A DNA stretch of 64,000 nt from Nemopilema nomurai (Eukaryota; Cnidaria; Scyphozoa; Rhizostomeae; Rhizostomatidae), in assembly GCA_003864495.1 (NCBI GenBank), contig ML133499.1, positions 992,001 through 1,056,000 on the forward strand, read 5' to 3'. Positions 22,890 through 35,639 of the stretch are shown here, one piece after another. The translations under genes were made by a program, and so were the position numbers. The notes beneath the pieces are model-generated. The model was not told where the DNA came from. It did no database searches and worked only from the letters and a program-made list of their open reading frames with translations. Numbering within the stretch: position 1 is the first letter of the stretch; each line of letters begins with the position of its first letter.

Positions 22890-24205
22890 GATTCATTGTA
22901 GTCCGTTTAGGATTCACCAGAAACTCGTCAAGGATTCACCAGAAACTCTTCAAGGATTCACCAGAAACCCGTTTGTGATTCACCAGAAACTCGTCAAGGG
23001 TTCACCAGAACCCGTTTGTGATTCACCAGAAACCCGTTTATGATTCACCAGAAACTCTTCATGGATTCACCGAAAAAGGTATATGATTCACCAGAATCTC
23101 GTTGAGGATTCACCAGACATCCATGAAGGATTCGCCAAAGGTCTATGAGTGATTCATCAGTAGTCCGTTAATGATTCACCAGAAACCCGTTTGTGATTCA
23201 CCAGAAACTCTTCAAGGATTCACCAGAAACCCGTTTGTGATTCACCAGAAACCCGTTTATGATTCACCAGAAACTCTTCATGGATTCACCAAAAACGGTA
23301 TATGATTCACCAGAATCTCGTTGAGGATTCACCAGACATCCGTGAAGGATTCACCAAAGGTCTATGAATGATTCATCAGTAGTCCAGTTAATGATTCACC
23401 AGAACCCGTTTGTGATTCACCAGAAACTCGTCAAGGGTTCACCAGAACCCGTTTGTGATTCACCAGAAACCCGTTTATGATTCACCAGAAACTCTTCATG
23501 GATTCACCAAAAACGGTATATGATTCACCAGAATCTCGTTGAGGATTCACCAGACATCCATGAAGGATTCGCCAAAGGTCTATGAGTGATTCATCAGTAG
23601 TCCGTTAATGATTCACCAGAAACCCGTTTGTGATTCACCAGAAACCCGTTTATGATTCACCAGAAACTCTTCATGGATTCACCAAAAACGGTATATGATT
23701 CACCAGAATCTCGTTGAGGATTCACCAGACATCCGTGAAGGATTCACCAAAGGTCTATGAATGATTCATCAGTAGTCCAGTTAATGATTCACCAGAACCC
23801 GTTTGTGATTCACCAGAAACTCGTCAAGGGTTCACCAGAACCCGTTTGTGATTCACCAGAAACCCGTTTATGATTCACCAGAAACTCTTCATGGATTCAC
23901 CAAAAACGGTATATGATTCACCAGAATCTCGTTGAGGATTCACCAGACATCCGTGAAGGATTCACCAAAGGTCTATGAATGATTCATCAGTAGTCCAGTT
24001 AATGATTCACCAGAAACCCGTTTGTGATTCACCGAAAAACTCGTCAAGGATTCACCAGAAACCCGTTTGTGATTCACCAGGAACCCGTTTATGATTCACC
24101 AGGAACTCTTCAAGGATTCATCAGAAACCCGTTTGTGATTCACCAGAAACCCGTTTATGATTCACCAGAAACTCGTTGAGGATTCATCAGAAACCTGTGA
24201 ATGAT
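22890..24205. repeat. GATTCACCAGAAAC minisatellite with 218-bp higher-order unit
   Basis: The basic unit of about 22 bp is built on GATTCACCAGAAACCCGTTT or GATTCACCAGAAACTCGTCA. Variant units (GATTCATCAGTAGTCC, GATTCACCAAAAACGG, GATTCACCAGACATCC) recur in fixed order. The GATTCATCAGTAGTCC unit is found at about 23151, 23370, 23588, 23763 and 23981, giving a higher-order period of about 218 (once 175, two basic units fewer). Confidence 0.95.
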
Positions 24206-24519
24206 ACATCAATTTTTGCCAGTTCTTTATTGCATAATGTAAATAACTATTCTCAACTTGCTTCAAGTTTCAAGCCTGATGTGAACTTTATTTACATGAG
24301 ATGAATTTTCCCATGAAAGGAAGCTTCGCCGAGATTTGAATGTTTAATTTTGGCTGGTAGAATTTCTAGCGAAAGCTCCATGTTGTTATTAAAAATTATT
24401 TTAATCTTAAATATCAGTTGAAAGGACGTGCGATTCAATAGCCAGAAATACTAGATGAAATGCTTTTTAATGTCACAAAATGCTTCTTTTGCATTGGAAA
24501 ATGCGTTTGAATTTTTGTA

Positions 24520-26660
24520 TAGGTAAGGATGTTTGAGTGTTTATATAGGTAGGGGTGTTTGAGTGTTTATATAGTTAAGGGTGTTTGAGTGTTTATATAG
24601 TTAAAGGTTGTTTGAGTGTTTGTATAGTCAGGAATGTTTGAGTGTTTGTATAGTTAAGGAGGTTGTTTGATTGTTTATATAGTTAACGGTTTTGAGTGTT
24701 TGTATAGCTAAGGGTGTTTGAGTGTTTGTATAGTTAAAGGGTGTTTGATTGTTGATATAGTTAAAGGGTGTTTGAGTGTTTGTATAGTTAAAGGGTGTTT
24801 GATTGTTGATATAGTTAAAGGGCGTTTGAGTGTTTGTATAGTTAAAGGGTGTTTGATTGTTGATATAGTTAAAGGGCGTTTGAGTGTTTGTATAGTTAAA
24901 GGGTGTTTGAGTGTTTATATAGTTAAAGGGTGTTTGATTGTTGATATAGTTAAAGGGTGTTTGAGTGTTTATATAGTTAAAGCGTGTTTGAGTGTTGATA
25001 TAGTTAAAGGGCGTTTGAGTGTTTGTATAGTTAAAGGGTGTTTGAGTGTTTATATAGTTAAAGGGTGTTTGATTGTTGATATAGTTAAAGGGTGTTTGAG
25101 TGTTTGTATAGTTAAAGGGTGTTTGATTGTTGATATAGTTAAAGGGCGTTTGAGTGTTTGTATAGTTAAAGGGTGTTTGAGTGTTTATATAGTTAAAGGG
25201 TGTTTGATTGTTGATATAGTTAAAGGGTGTTTGAGTGTTTATATAGTTAAAGCGTGTTTGAGTGTTTATATAGTTAAAGGTTGTTTGAGTGTTTGTATAG
25301 TCAGGAATGTTTGAGTGTTTGTATAGTTAAGGAGGTTGTTTGATTGTTTATATAGTTAACGGTTTTGAGTGTTTGTATAGCTAAGGGTGTTTGAGTGTTT
25401 ATATAATTAAAGGGTGTTTGATTGTTGATATAGTTAAAGGGTGTTTGAGTGTTTGTATAGTTAAAGGGTGTTTGATTGTTGATATAGTTAAAGGGCGTTT
25501 GAGTGTTTGTATAGTTAAAGGGTGTTTGAGTGTTTATATAGTTAAAGGGTGTTTGATTGTTGATATAGTTAAAGGGTGTTTGAGTGTTTGTATAGTTAAA
25601 GGGTGTTTGATTGTTGATATAGTTAAAGGGCGTTTGAGTGTTTGTATAGTTAAAGGGTGTTTGAGTGTTTATATAGTTAAAGGGTGTTTGAGTGTTTATA
25701 TAGTTAAAGGGTGTTTGAGTGTTTATATAGTTAAAGCGTGTTTGAGTGTTTATATAGTTAAAGGTTGTTTGAGTGTTTGTATAGTCAGGAATGTTTGAGT
25801 GTTTGTATAGTTAAGGAGGTTGTTTGATTGTTTATATAGTTAACGGTTTTGAGTGTTTGTATAGCTAAGGGTGTTTGAGTGTTTATATAATTAAAGGGTG
25901 TTTGATTGTTTATATAGTTAAAGGTTGTTTGAGTGTTTGTATAGTCAGGAATGTTTGAGTGTTTGTATAGTTAAGGAGGTTGTTTGATTGTTTATATAGT
26001 TAACGGTTTTGAGTGTTTGTATAGCTAAGGGTGTTTGAGTGTTTATATAATTAAAGGGTGTTTGATTGTTGATATAGTTAAAGGGTGTTTGAGTGTTTGT
26101 ATAGTTAAAGGGTGTTTGATTGTTGATATAGTTAAAGGGCGTTTGAGTGTTTGTATAGTTAAAGGGTGTTTGAGTGTTTATATAGTTAAAGGGTGTTTGA
26201 TTGTTGATATAGTTAAAGGGTGTTTGAGTGTTTGTATAGTTAAAGGGTGTTTGATTGTTGATATAGTTAAAGGGCGTTTGAGTGTTTGTATAGTTAAAGG
26301 GTGTTTGAGTGTTTATATAGTTAAAGGGCGTTTGAGTGTTTGTATAGTTAACGGTTTTTGAGTGTTTATATAGTTAACGGTTTTTGAGTGTTTATATAGT
26401 TAAAGGGTGTTTGAGTGTTTATATAGCTAAGGGTGTTTTGGTGTTTGTATAGGTAAGGGTGTTGTTTGCTAGTTTAGTCAAGGGTGTTTGATTGTTGATG
26501 CAGTTAAGGGTTTTTTAAGTGTTTGTATAGCTAATAGTGTTTTCGTGTTTGCGTAGGAAGGTATTTTTGAGTGTTTCTGTCTTTGTATAGATAACGGTGT
26601 TCAAGTGTTTGTATATGGTGTTTATGTATGGTGTTTGTATTGGGGTTTGGGTATTCTTCT
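24520..26660. repeat. 27-bp minisatellite (GTGTTTGAGTGTTTGTATAG), 2.1 kb
   Basis: Roughly 78 copies of a 27-bp unit containing TGTTTGAGTGTTTGTATAG or TGTTTGATTGTTGATATAG plus TTAAAGG. A block of variant units (with AGTCAGGAATG and TTAAGGAGG) recurs at about 24627, 25290, 25775 and 25945, showing segmental duplication within the array. Since 27 is nine codons, open frames of up to 198 codons appear; they are not genes. Confidence 0.96.
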
Positions 26661-28894
26661 TCTTCGCATTTATCCGCCAATTCGTGGCAAAAAGCTCACT
26701 TCAAACGAACAAGTTTATCTCGTGTTTACTAGGCATAACACAACTGTTGTCAGTGCCTAATGCCACGCAGCCTCTTGTGCTGCCAGCTAATCGCATTTAA
26801 CATGACACGAAGAAAAACAACTTACAATTACCCTTAAAACTGCTGGCGACGATGCAACTAACAGCAATACGGACAGAAGTTCGCGAGTCCTGAACTGTTT
26901 TATTTAGATTGAATCTTCAGATTTATCTTTAGATTCGGCTTTCGGTGCATCATAATTACTTTTTACCGTGAGAAGTAATTGTTTTTCCACCAGTTTGTGC
27001 AAATCATCAAATCCCGGAAAGCGTCTTTTAGGACTTTATCGTGCTAGTAGATGGAAATGAACTACAAAACAGATGTTCCTAGTCTCAAATCATCGCATCC
27101 ATCTGTTGTAAGAATTGTCATTGTGAGCCGTGACTGATCCGAAAAGAAAAGAATGTTATGAAAACACCCATAGGTAGAGGCTAGAATGTCTCACCTAAAA
27201 CTCGAATTTCGCTGTATATTAAATAAGCAAGTTGCATTCAAAATAAGGATTGTCTTCTTATACTCTTTCGGCGGTCGTTTGGTTTTGAAAAATTGACAAA
27301 TGTCTAAACTGATGATTCTATTTGTTGCTATGTCTTGGCTTGAGTATATGTATATAATTGAATAATGCATAATACATAAATATATACCTGCTTATCGTAG
27401 CCATAGCCGTATGTTTATAGAGAATACAGTACTGTTTTGAATAGAATTCAAATCCATTCTGCTAATGTGGTAGGATTCCAAAATATTTGTGGTTCGGGCG
27501 ATGCAAGTCAGCTTTAATTAAAAAACTTTCTTTGGATTCTTTGTGCTGCAAGCCAGTTTTGAATGTATCATAGTTATTGAATATATAGAAGGCCTAAAAT
27601 TGTCGCAGCTAGAATGAAAAGAGGTCAATTGGTCGTAGAACTGACATAAGAACGTTGGATCATGGAAGAACCTAAAGTAGTCAATTTAGTGACTTGGGAT
27701 CCACAATACTGTAAAAAGATTTTTTAAGGCTCCATCCCCCTTTCCAATAGATAGTCCTTCATAAGACCCGTTGCTGCTAATACAACTTATCTATCACTAA
27801 TACCCCTAATTCATCGGGGGTAGCTGAAAAATCTTTATGAGATCTTCATGGAAGCTACGGAGCTTGAAATTCATAATTGGCACAGCTCATTAGAGAAAAA
27901 ACACCAAGCGGAATGTAGAATTTATGCATATGGAACAAAAGTATAATTGGTTGAGCAAATGAAATAATGCTTTTTAAGTCATATAGTAATAAGGAATCCT
28001 GCCTGTTTAAAATGTTACATAGAGAATAAGCCATTTTAGCTCGACTTTTGGATATGAAAGTCTTGAAGATTCATATTCTTGTCCTGATCCTTCTTTATGA
28101 AATCTTTAGAGATCCTACAAAACTTTTGCTTTGATTATTTTCTTAAATAGATTCAGTAGCAAGTTAGTAGATATAAATGAAACTGTTTAAAATTTATATT
28201 GTTTAATAGATCGAATCAATGGGAGTAGAAGCCTTTAAAGAATGAATACCGTAAAGTCTTGGCGAAATAGTTTTGGAATGGCTTCATCCACCATAAATTG
28301 CATCCTTGTTTCATTTTATTTTATTTCTTAGTGCGTATCAATGGCTGGTACAAAATGATCTGATGAAGCATAATCAAACTTAATTTTTTTTATGAAGTAT
28401 AATATCCATTATTGTTGCACTGACTTTCTCAGTTCGTGACTTGTGCTTCTAGAAAGTGGTTGTTAATTTCCTTGAAACGAAATGAGGCCACCCTTCCCAC
28501 CAACTATAACAAGTGTTTCCGTTTCTGTATAACTGCATTGGTTCTTTGCTATACATAACACCTTTTGCAAGAATTAATGCTCTATTTCTCTCTTTGTATC
28601 AAATAAAGTGCCATTTCTATGTTATTCTCATTCAAGGATGATCTTACATAATCTTTGCTTGTTTGGCAATTCATTTTACCACTTACCATACCCAGATGTA
28701 TTGCAACTGCATGCATAACACGGGGAAGCGAATCTAAATATTTAATGTCTTTCATTTGTGTATGCATACCAGGTGCTTTTTCTCCGCACGAACTTCTTTA
28801 TACGACAGAATGCTTTCATTAGCTGGAGATCTAGTTTAGAGTTAGATGCAACTCTGCAATCATAGTACAACTTTGAGTAGAAAGGACCACTGCT
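26661..28894. other. AT-rich non-coding sequence upstream of GPCR 6
   Basis: 2.2 kb with only chance frames. No repeat family, RNA gene or transposon end recognised. Confidence 0.45.
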
Positions 28895-29842
28895 ATGGAA
28901 ATCCACTGCAGCTTTTACGGGCTTGTGATCAGAAACGAGACGTCTTTCAAGGGGAACATGCAGGCCTGTGCCATTTCCAACTTGGCTCTGACAATCCCAA
29001 CCTTCCTGGTAAATATGACATTAATCGTGGCTATTCTTACGTCCAATGAGCGCAAAAAGCCGTGCCAGAAAATGCTTCTCAATTTAGCCTTCGCCGACTC
29101 TTTAACCGGTCTTACGAGCATGCCGTTCCATTTTGTAGAGTTCCGCCTGATCGCCGCCCTAAAAGACCCTTGCAATTTCTCCATCTTCGCCATACCACTC
29201 GGGTATGCAGTCGGTATAGCTTCGTTTCTCACCATCACAATCATAGCCATGGAACGGTACATGAAGATCTTCTACCCGTACTTTTATTATGCACGATTCA
29301 ACTCGTCCGCTATTGCAATCTACCTGTCCCTGATATGGGTCATATCTTCAGTCTGTGTCATCCCTACAGCAGTTACCCGAAACGCCCGTCACCTCAATGT
29401 TATTGTCTTGTTCATCGCTGCATTCGGAACATCGATAAACATCTTTTGCTATATGCGAATACTGTTCCTTGCACGAAGGACTCGTAGACAGATACACGCC
29501 GAGGAGACCCGATTTGGCGTGTCAGCTGCACTCAAGAAGGACCGTGACCTGATTTTTATCGGTGGATTGATCATCGCTTCTCTTTCCGTGTGCTACGCTC
29601 CTATTATTGTGAGCAACTTGATGCGTCTATTGGATGTTCGTTGTAAGGCTTGGGACTATGCCTTGTGCTGGGAATGGACGTTTGCAATGGGGAATTCACT
29701 CATCAATCCGCTGATATCCTGCGTCTTCAACCCGGTTATAAGGACGAAAGCAAAGGCCATGTGGTCAAGGAGAACTAACCGCAATCCTTCCCACTTCGAC
29801 AGAAGCGTGAACACTCTTCATGTTGTCTCATTTAGAAAGTAA
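28895..29842 (+). CDS. Class A orphan GPCR 6
   Basis: A complete single-exon frame of 315 codons from ATG at 28895. Features are N-terminal Cys5, sequon Asn14 (RNETS), NLAFAD with Asp68, Cys93, AMERY (Glu120-Arg-Tyr), loop 3 RRTRRQIHAEETRFG, CYAP at about 233-236, CWEW, and NSLINPLISC with Asn271-Pro. The C-tail is longer than in the others (about 35 residues after TM7), with Ser and Thr residues that could be kinase sites. Loop 2 has no Cys. By pattern it is closest to GPCR 7: both have a Gly-Thr-Ser turn in TM5 (AAFGTSINIFCY, AVIGTSANVYCY). Ligand unknown. Confidence 0.95.
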   Translation: MEIHCSFYGLVIRNETSFKGNMQACAISNLALTIPTFLVNMTLIVAILTSNERKKPCQKMLLNLAFADSLTGLTSMPFHFVEFRLIAALKDPCNFSIFAIPLGYAVGIASFLTITIIAMERYMKIFYPYFYYARFNSSAIAIYLSLIWVISSVCVIPTAVTRNARHLNVIVLFIAAFGTSINIFCYMRILFLARRTRRQIHAEETRFGVSAALKKDRDLIFIGGLIIASLSVCYAPIIVSNLMRLLDVRCKAWDYALCWEWTFAMGNSLINPLISCVFNPVIRTKAKAMWSRRTNRNPSHFDRSVNTLHVVSFRK

Positions 29843-30680
29843 GCATTGTCCCCAAAAATGGTGACAACCATATTCCATCTTGTCCATTTTACATGGTGCT
29901 GACGTCAAAAAGATAACATCAACCAAGGCAAATCCAATCCAAAGACTTAGAGTATGTTTGGGCGTCTGTCTGATTTTAAGTCTGAAAAGGTGTAAACTTC
30001 GTTTCAGGTGCCTTAGGTTGTTGTGTTTTTGTAATCACAATCCCCAGTTCATTGTTCATTGAGTATGTTTGGATGTCTGTCTGATTTTAAGTCTCAAAAG
30101 GTGTATAGTAAATTGCCTGTAACGACTGAGTCAAGTGATCCTTTCTAATTTATACTCAATTTTCAGTAGAGGGAGATCTCACTCATCATTATGAAATTAG
30201 CCATGGGCATTTATTGACCTGCCAGTTTTTTGTTGCATTTGATTTACTAATCAAAACTTCAATTTAGGGTTTTGTGTCATGTTGACAAGACGCGTCTGCA
30301 TTTTCCCGGAAAGCGATGCATTCCAAGTAGCTATTTCATGAGTGAATCTTTGCTTAAAGTCGGGGATTTTTGCTAGCTTACCATATTTTGGTTATAATAG
30401 GCGCTTTACTCAAGAATATTTAGATTCGGAGATAGGATTGTGTTCAATTTCAAAGAGTTTAGTTATTGATAACTTCAGCTTTTTTCTTGTATAGACTCTT
30501 TTTTAAAAGTTAAAGATTTATAGCTTGACGTGTTTATGTTTTATTATTGTTCTCTTTTTAAATAGAAAAACCTCATAAGGAGCAATTGTCTTTAATGATT
30601 ATTGGGCATAAACTTACTCCCTTTCTGAACGACTCACTTCCTGAGTTCCTTGCGCAATTTTTCATTCAGTTACGCTTTTA
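29843..30680. other. Non-coding with a 46-bp direct duplication
   Basis: A segment starting GAGTATGTTTGGGCGTCTGT at 29949 recurs at 30061 (period about 112), with TGATTTTAAGTCT and AAAAGGTGTA shared. Otherwise nothing recognised. Confidence 0.5.
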
Positions 30681-30689
30681 CTCAAGCAC

Positions 30690-31705
30690 TCACCCACTCG
30701 TGAGCTCATTCATTCACTCACTCATTCATCCACTCACTCATTCATCATTCACTAACACACTTACCCACTCACTCACTAACTAACCCACCCTCTTACTAAC
30801 TCATTCACTCGTTCAGTCATTCTCTCGTCAGTTCACTCACAACTTACTCACTAACGATTCACATCACTCTCTTACTCACTCTGTTCCTCACACATTCACT
30901 TTCTCCCACACTCTCATCCACTCGCTCACTCACTCCCTCACCCACTCACTCACTCCCTCACTCACTCACTCCCTCACCCACCCACTCGCTCACTCCCTCA
31001 CTCACTCCCTCACCCACTCACTCCTCACTCACTCACTCTCACTCCACCCACCCACTCGCTCACTCCCTCACTCACTCCCTCACCCACTCACTCACTCACT
31101 CCCTCACCCACTCACTCCCTCACTCACTCACTCCCTCACTCCCTCACCCACCCACTCTCTCACTCACTCCCTCACCCACTCACTCCCTCACTCACTCCCT
31201 CACTCACTCCCTCACCCACCCACTCGCTCACTCCCTCACTCACTCCCTCACCCACTCACTCCCTCACTCACTCACTCCCTCACTCACTCACTCACTCACT
31301 CCCTCACTCACCTACTCACTCACTCACTCACTCCCTCACTCACTCACTCACTCCCTCACCCACCCACTCGCTCACTCCCTCACTCACTCACTCCCTCACC
31401 CACTCACTCACTCACTCACTCCCTCATTCACTCACTCCCTCACTCACTCACTCACTCCCTCGTTCACTCACTCACTCACTCCCTCACTCACTCACTCCCT
31501 CATTCACTCACTCCCTCACTCACTCACTCACTCCCTCGTCCACTCACTCACTTACTCACTCACTCACTCACTCACTCCCTCATTCACTCACTCCCTCACT
31601 CACTCACTCACTCCCTCGTTCACTCACTCACTCCCTCACTCACTCACTCACTCCCTCATTCACTCACTCCCTCACTCACTCACTCACTCCTTCACTCACT
31701 AACAA
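30690..31705. repeat. 1-kb (ACTC)n microsatellite-like array
   Basis: Almost pure CACT/CCCT tetranucleotide DNA with a compound pattern (CACTCACTCCCTCACCCACT and CACTCGCTCACTCCCTCACT). The edges at 30690-30900 are more degenerate. Strong strand asymmetry: the + strand has almost no G. Confidence 0.96.
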
Positions 31706-32535
31706 ATTGTACTGAATCATCATTTCTAAGCTAGAAATCTCTCAAACATAGATGCAGGTGTATGCTCACTTTTACAGACACAACTCATTTGATTTACTTC
31801 GTTTCTCTATCTTGCCGATCAAATGAGACAAGTGGCAAATCAAACTACAGATTAACCATTCCCAATACTTTGGTCCTGCAGGGTGAAGTCATTTCTCACT
31901 TAAGGCCCCTTAATGGCATTTTGCATTCTCGTTCAATTATTTGTTATGTTGGTCAAACACGTGATTGTCCAGCTGTTCAATTGTAGCCATCGGTCGATTT
32001 GCTGCCTTACTTGCCACCAATTTTAGGGAAGCGGCTTTTTCACTTGTGTCAACTTGTTGAATGTAGCATTTTAAAGTAAAACGCTGTTTGCGTCGCGATT
32101 AAAACCATCCCAATTCGATTCAAACTGCAACTTTGCTTTGGTCTTGATATCAGATCTCTTTTCAAACAATGAGACAAGCCAGGTAATTATCTTTATTACA
32201 TCAATTTAATCCCATGCACGATTTTCAAATCGATCTTCTTCAACTTGTAGCTTCGTTTGCAGTTGAATGTCCTAGCCTCGTCTGCCTGGCCTTGTGCTCA
32301 AGGACGTCTGGCATTTTGGCTGCATGGTTAGCAGCCTATAGTTCCAGCACTTGAAGTATTTTTACACCCACGTTGGTGTTTTCCTCTTCCACAAATATTA
32401 GCGTTCATGCATTAAATTTCTTTGCTCCAGTTTCTTCCGCTTTTCGCAAAGTGTTTGTCCAACATTCTTTTAGGGGTAGAGGGCGAGCTACGAGCAAGAT
32501 GATGAATAATAAGATCTTGCTGACCACACCTTCGG
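31706..32535. other. Unique non-coding sequence
   Basis: Nothing recognised. Confidence 0.4.
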
Positions 32536-32539
32536 AAAA

Positions 32540-32960
32540 CAAATAACGAAACCCATTTATCGCCTCGTATTATTTCCTCATTTTAAAGCCTCATTTTATC
32601 GCACCATTTATCGCGCTTTATCGCCTAAATCTATCGCTTCATTTCATCCACTCATTTTATCGATATATTTTATTCCCTCATTTTAAAGCCTTATTTTATC
32701 GCGCCATTTTATTACTTCATTTGTCGCACTTTATCGCGTAAATCCACCGCTTCATTTCAGCTACTCATTTATCGCCATATTTATTTCCTCACTTTAAAGC
32801 CTCATTTTATCGCCTTGTTTATCTTCTCGTCTTATTGCCCCTTTTATCATTAATCCACTGCTTTGTTTTATCGCAACAATTTATCTTCTTATTTTGCTTC
32901 CTTTTCTTAATGCCACAGTTTAGTGTCCCATTCGATCGTCTAATTTAAGCAACTCAATTA
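32540..32960. repeat. Degenerate TTATCGCC-type tandem repeat, left part
   Basis: Degenerate units of about 10-25 bp, such as CATTTTATCGCACCATTTAT and TTTAAAGCCTCATTTTATCG, follow each other. Similar words resume at 34482-34545 (TTATCGCCTCCATTCATCAC), after the LINE fragment. The LINE therefore seems to have inserted into this array. Confidence 0.7.
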
Positions 32961-32999
32961 ATGGCCACGATTAACTGTCTCGTTTTATAGCCCTAACAT

Positions 33000-34250
33000 A
33001 TCATAACATATCAACCAATGATTTACTTATAGCTAAACTTGCAGCCTATAAATTTGGGCCAACAAGTTTTGCACTGATTTCCAATTATCTATCATAAAGG
33101 AAACAAACGTCAAAGTAGGCTCACAATTTAGTGAATGGCAGGTGTCTGGAGTTCCACAGGGCTCAGCTCTCGGTCCGCTTTCGTTCAATATATTGTCAAT
33201 GATTTCATCTTCGCCATGAAGTCAATCTACAATGCCTGCCAAAATTGTTGGAACACTAACGGCAATTTTTCGACTCGCGTTCATTCATCCCCCTCTCCCC
33301 CCACCCCTCCCTCTACGAACAATGTTGTCCTGCTGCTAAACAAAGCGTCATTTTTGCGCTAAACATGTTTCCAAGATTAACTGGATGCTATACTTTGTTA
33401 CCAACATTGTTTTAGGGGGAGGAGGGGGATTAACAGCTTTTAGTGTGTCAAAGAACTGTAAAATGCAAAAAACAGAGAGGACACTGAGGTGTTCCAAGGA
33501 CAAGGCATTGCATGTCTGCAACTTTGCGGCCGATAATGCAATATATGTATGTGACAAAGATGTTGAATCAGTGACGGTGAAACTGGAGGATGGTGTGGGA
33601 CTGGTTTAAAAATAACAGAATGGTGGCTAATCCACATAAATTTCAAGTATCATTTCTAGGCTTGAAACAGAAATAAGAATTCCTCTTGGAAATTGGAAAT
33701 AGAACGGTGAAAGTGACTAGTTCGGTTTAGCTACTTTGGATGGCTGTTAAAGATGAATTGAAATTTGGGAAACATTTGAGAACACTATGTCAAAAAGTAT
33801 GCAAAAAAGTAAGTGCGTTATTAAGGGGTGCATGGACGAAAAGAAAGGGAAAATCCTGTGTCATACCTTTACAATGTCAAATTTCAATTATTGTCCACTT
33901 ATCTGGATGTTTTGCGATAAAAATCAAAACAAATAAATAAATAGAGTTCACAAAAGTGCTTTGAAGAACTTTTGCAAATAATTGATAGTGATAGGATCCG
34001 TGTAAAAAACCTACAAAATTTGCTGATAGAAATATTTAAGTGCCTGTCATATGTAAATCCATCATTTATATGGAATCTTTTTCAGCGTAAGGACCTAACT
34101 TATAATCTAAGATCAGGTTCACTACTAAAACTGTCAAAATCCAAAACCACAGCCTACGTCATTAGTTCGTTGGCTTTCAGGAGCAGCATCCTCTGGAAAA
34201 GCCTGCCTATCACTATAAAATAATTACCATCTGTTAATAAATTCAAAATA
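33000..34250 (+). pseudogene. Decayed non-LTR retrotransposon (CR1/Rex-like) 3' end
   Basis: Broken frames on the + strand keep reverse-transcriptase landmarks. GVPQGSALGPLSFN is at 33148-33190. NFAADNAIYV at about 33520-33549 corresponds to the FADD catalytic box, with one Asp changed to Ala. WFKNNRMVANPHKFQ follows at about 33600-33645. The C-terminal region at 33972-34223 (VNPSFIWNLF, YNLRSGSLL, AFRSSILWKSLP) matches the usual tail of such proteins. Several frameshifts and stops, and the altered catalytic box, mean it is dead. A foreign insert of about 200 bp separates the GVPQGS and FADD boxes (see 33285-33440). Confidence 0.8.
33285..33440. repeat. Small inverted-repeat insert within the LINE
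   Basis: CATCCCCCTCTCCCCCCACC with AACAATGTTG on the left faces CCAACATTGTTTTAGGGGG and AGGAGGGGGA on the right, an imperfect inverted repeat enclosing about 75 bases. It lies where the reverse-transcriptase sequence is interrupted, so it is probably a later MITE-like insertion. Confidence 0.45.
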
Positions 34251-34481
34251 TTGAAAAAAGAATGGAAGGGTGAAAACTGTAAATGTATAATTTGTTGGTA
34301 GAACAACATCAGTGGAAACCCATTTCGATGTTTTATTTATGTAAATATTTAATTTTGTATAAGTAGTATTTTGTAAATTATTCCTTTTGTAGATAGTTGA
34401 TTTAAATTAGCTTTATGTAGCTATTATAAATACCAAGTGTAAATAATTCAATAATTATACTAATAGTAATTATTCTTGTTA

Positions 34482-34545
34482 TCGCCTCCATTCATCACCG
34501 CGTCTCGTCAACTCATTCTATCACCACATCTTATCACCTTAATGA
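34482..34545. repeat. TTATCGCC-type tandem repeat, right part
   Basis: A short continuation of the degenerate array seen at 32540-32960, beyond the LINE fragment. Confidence 0.5.
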
Positions 34546-35635
34546 TTCTGCTGCAAAGGGTAAACAGTTTTTTGTTTGCTATCTAGTCTATTTTTCCGTG
34601 CTCCCTAACACTTTCGATTACTAATCATTTAAATCACAAAACCATTAAAGTTATTTTTTTGAAAGCCAAGTCAAACATGGTGAAACCCTACACTGCAAAC
34701 AGCCTTACTTATTTTTCGGTAATTGCAAAAAAATTCCAAAAAAAATTCAAAATTTCTTTTCTCTGAAAATTTGTTGAGCGTTCTATTGGCAATCCGTCTA
34801 AATTTCCCTGAATTCCCGTCTTCACAGCTTGTAGAACATCTTCAACGCTTAAGCAAAAGTCAAGCAACGCCCAAAGAGATTCGAGAAACATTTTTTCGGA
34901 ATGGAATCTAGGCCTATTTTGCCACCCATGAACGGGGCAATTTGGTGAAACATTTGCAATTATTAAGCATCGCTAAGTGAAGATTTAGTTTCCTGAATTG
35001 AGGCTCCTCATCAGTAACATACCTGTCGTATCTACTTGGTACGTAGTGACGTAGTGTTTATCTTCTGTGCCAATATTAGTCTGGATATAAAGGTAATATG
35101 GAATTTCACTAACTCTTTTCTTTCTACACGTGTTTTAATGATGTGACGCTCTACCACAAGATTGATAAATAAAGACTGGTATTTTGATTGAAGTTTTGAG
35201 ATTGGTATTTGAAGAAGAATTAAGAATGTATAAACATTAAAAGTTTTGGCCTGCTGCATTTCATGTCTGATCAATTGTTAAACCTGAAATAGATGCTAGG
35301 AAGTGATTTTTTGAGATTTTGTTTTAATATCACAAAGAAGAATTTATACAGATCTGCTTTGTAGAAAACATTGGCCAAGCTCTAATCAGTTAGAGGATAG
35401 GAGAATTTTATTTAGCATGTGTGCATGATGATTTCATTGTTGCAAAGAATATGTTCCAGAAGATAGATACATTCAGTAAAGTCTGGCTAGATAAAGGTTC
35501 AAGTGAAACCGTATGAACAATATATCATGCTTTTTTGCCAATTGCTGGACATGGATGTCCCTCCACGTTTCTTATGTGTCCCCCTATCTCCGTCTTAATT
35601 ACTCCTCTCCCTCTCGGATCCCACTCTGATTCTGG
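34546..35635. other. Unique AT-rich non-coding sequence
   Basis: Nothing recognised. Confidence 0.4.
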
Positions 35636-35639
35636 GATG

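Noticed and set aside
24718..26361. Val/Cys/Lys-rich repetitive frames of 108-198 codons
   Set aside because: A by-product of the 27-bp unit, with no start context, splice signals or flanking gene structure.
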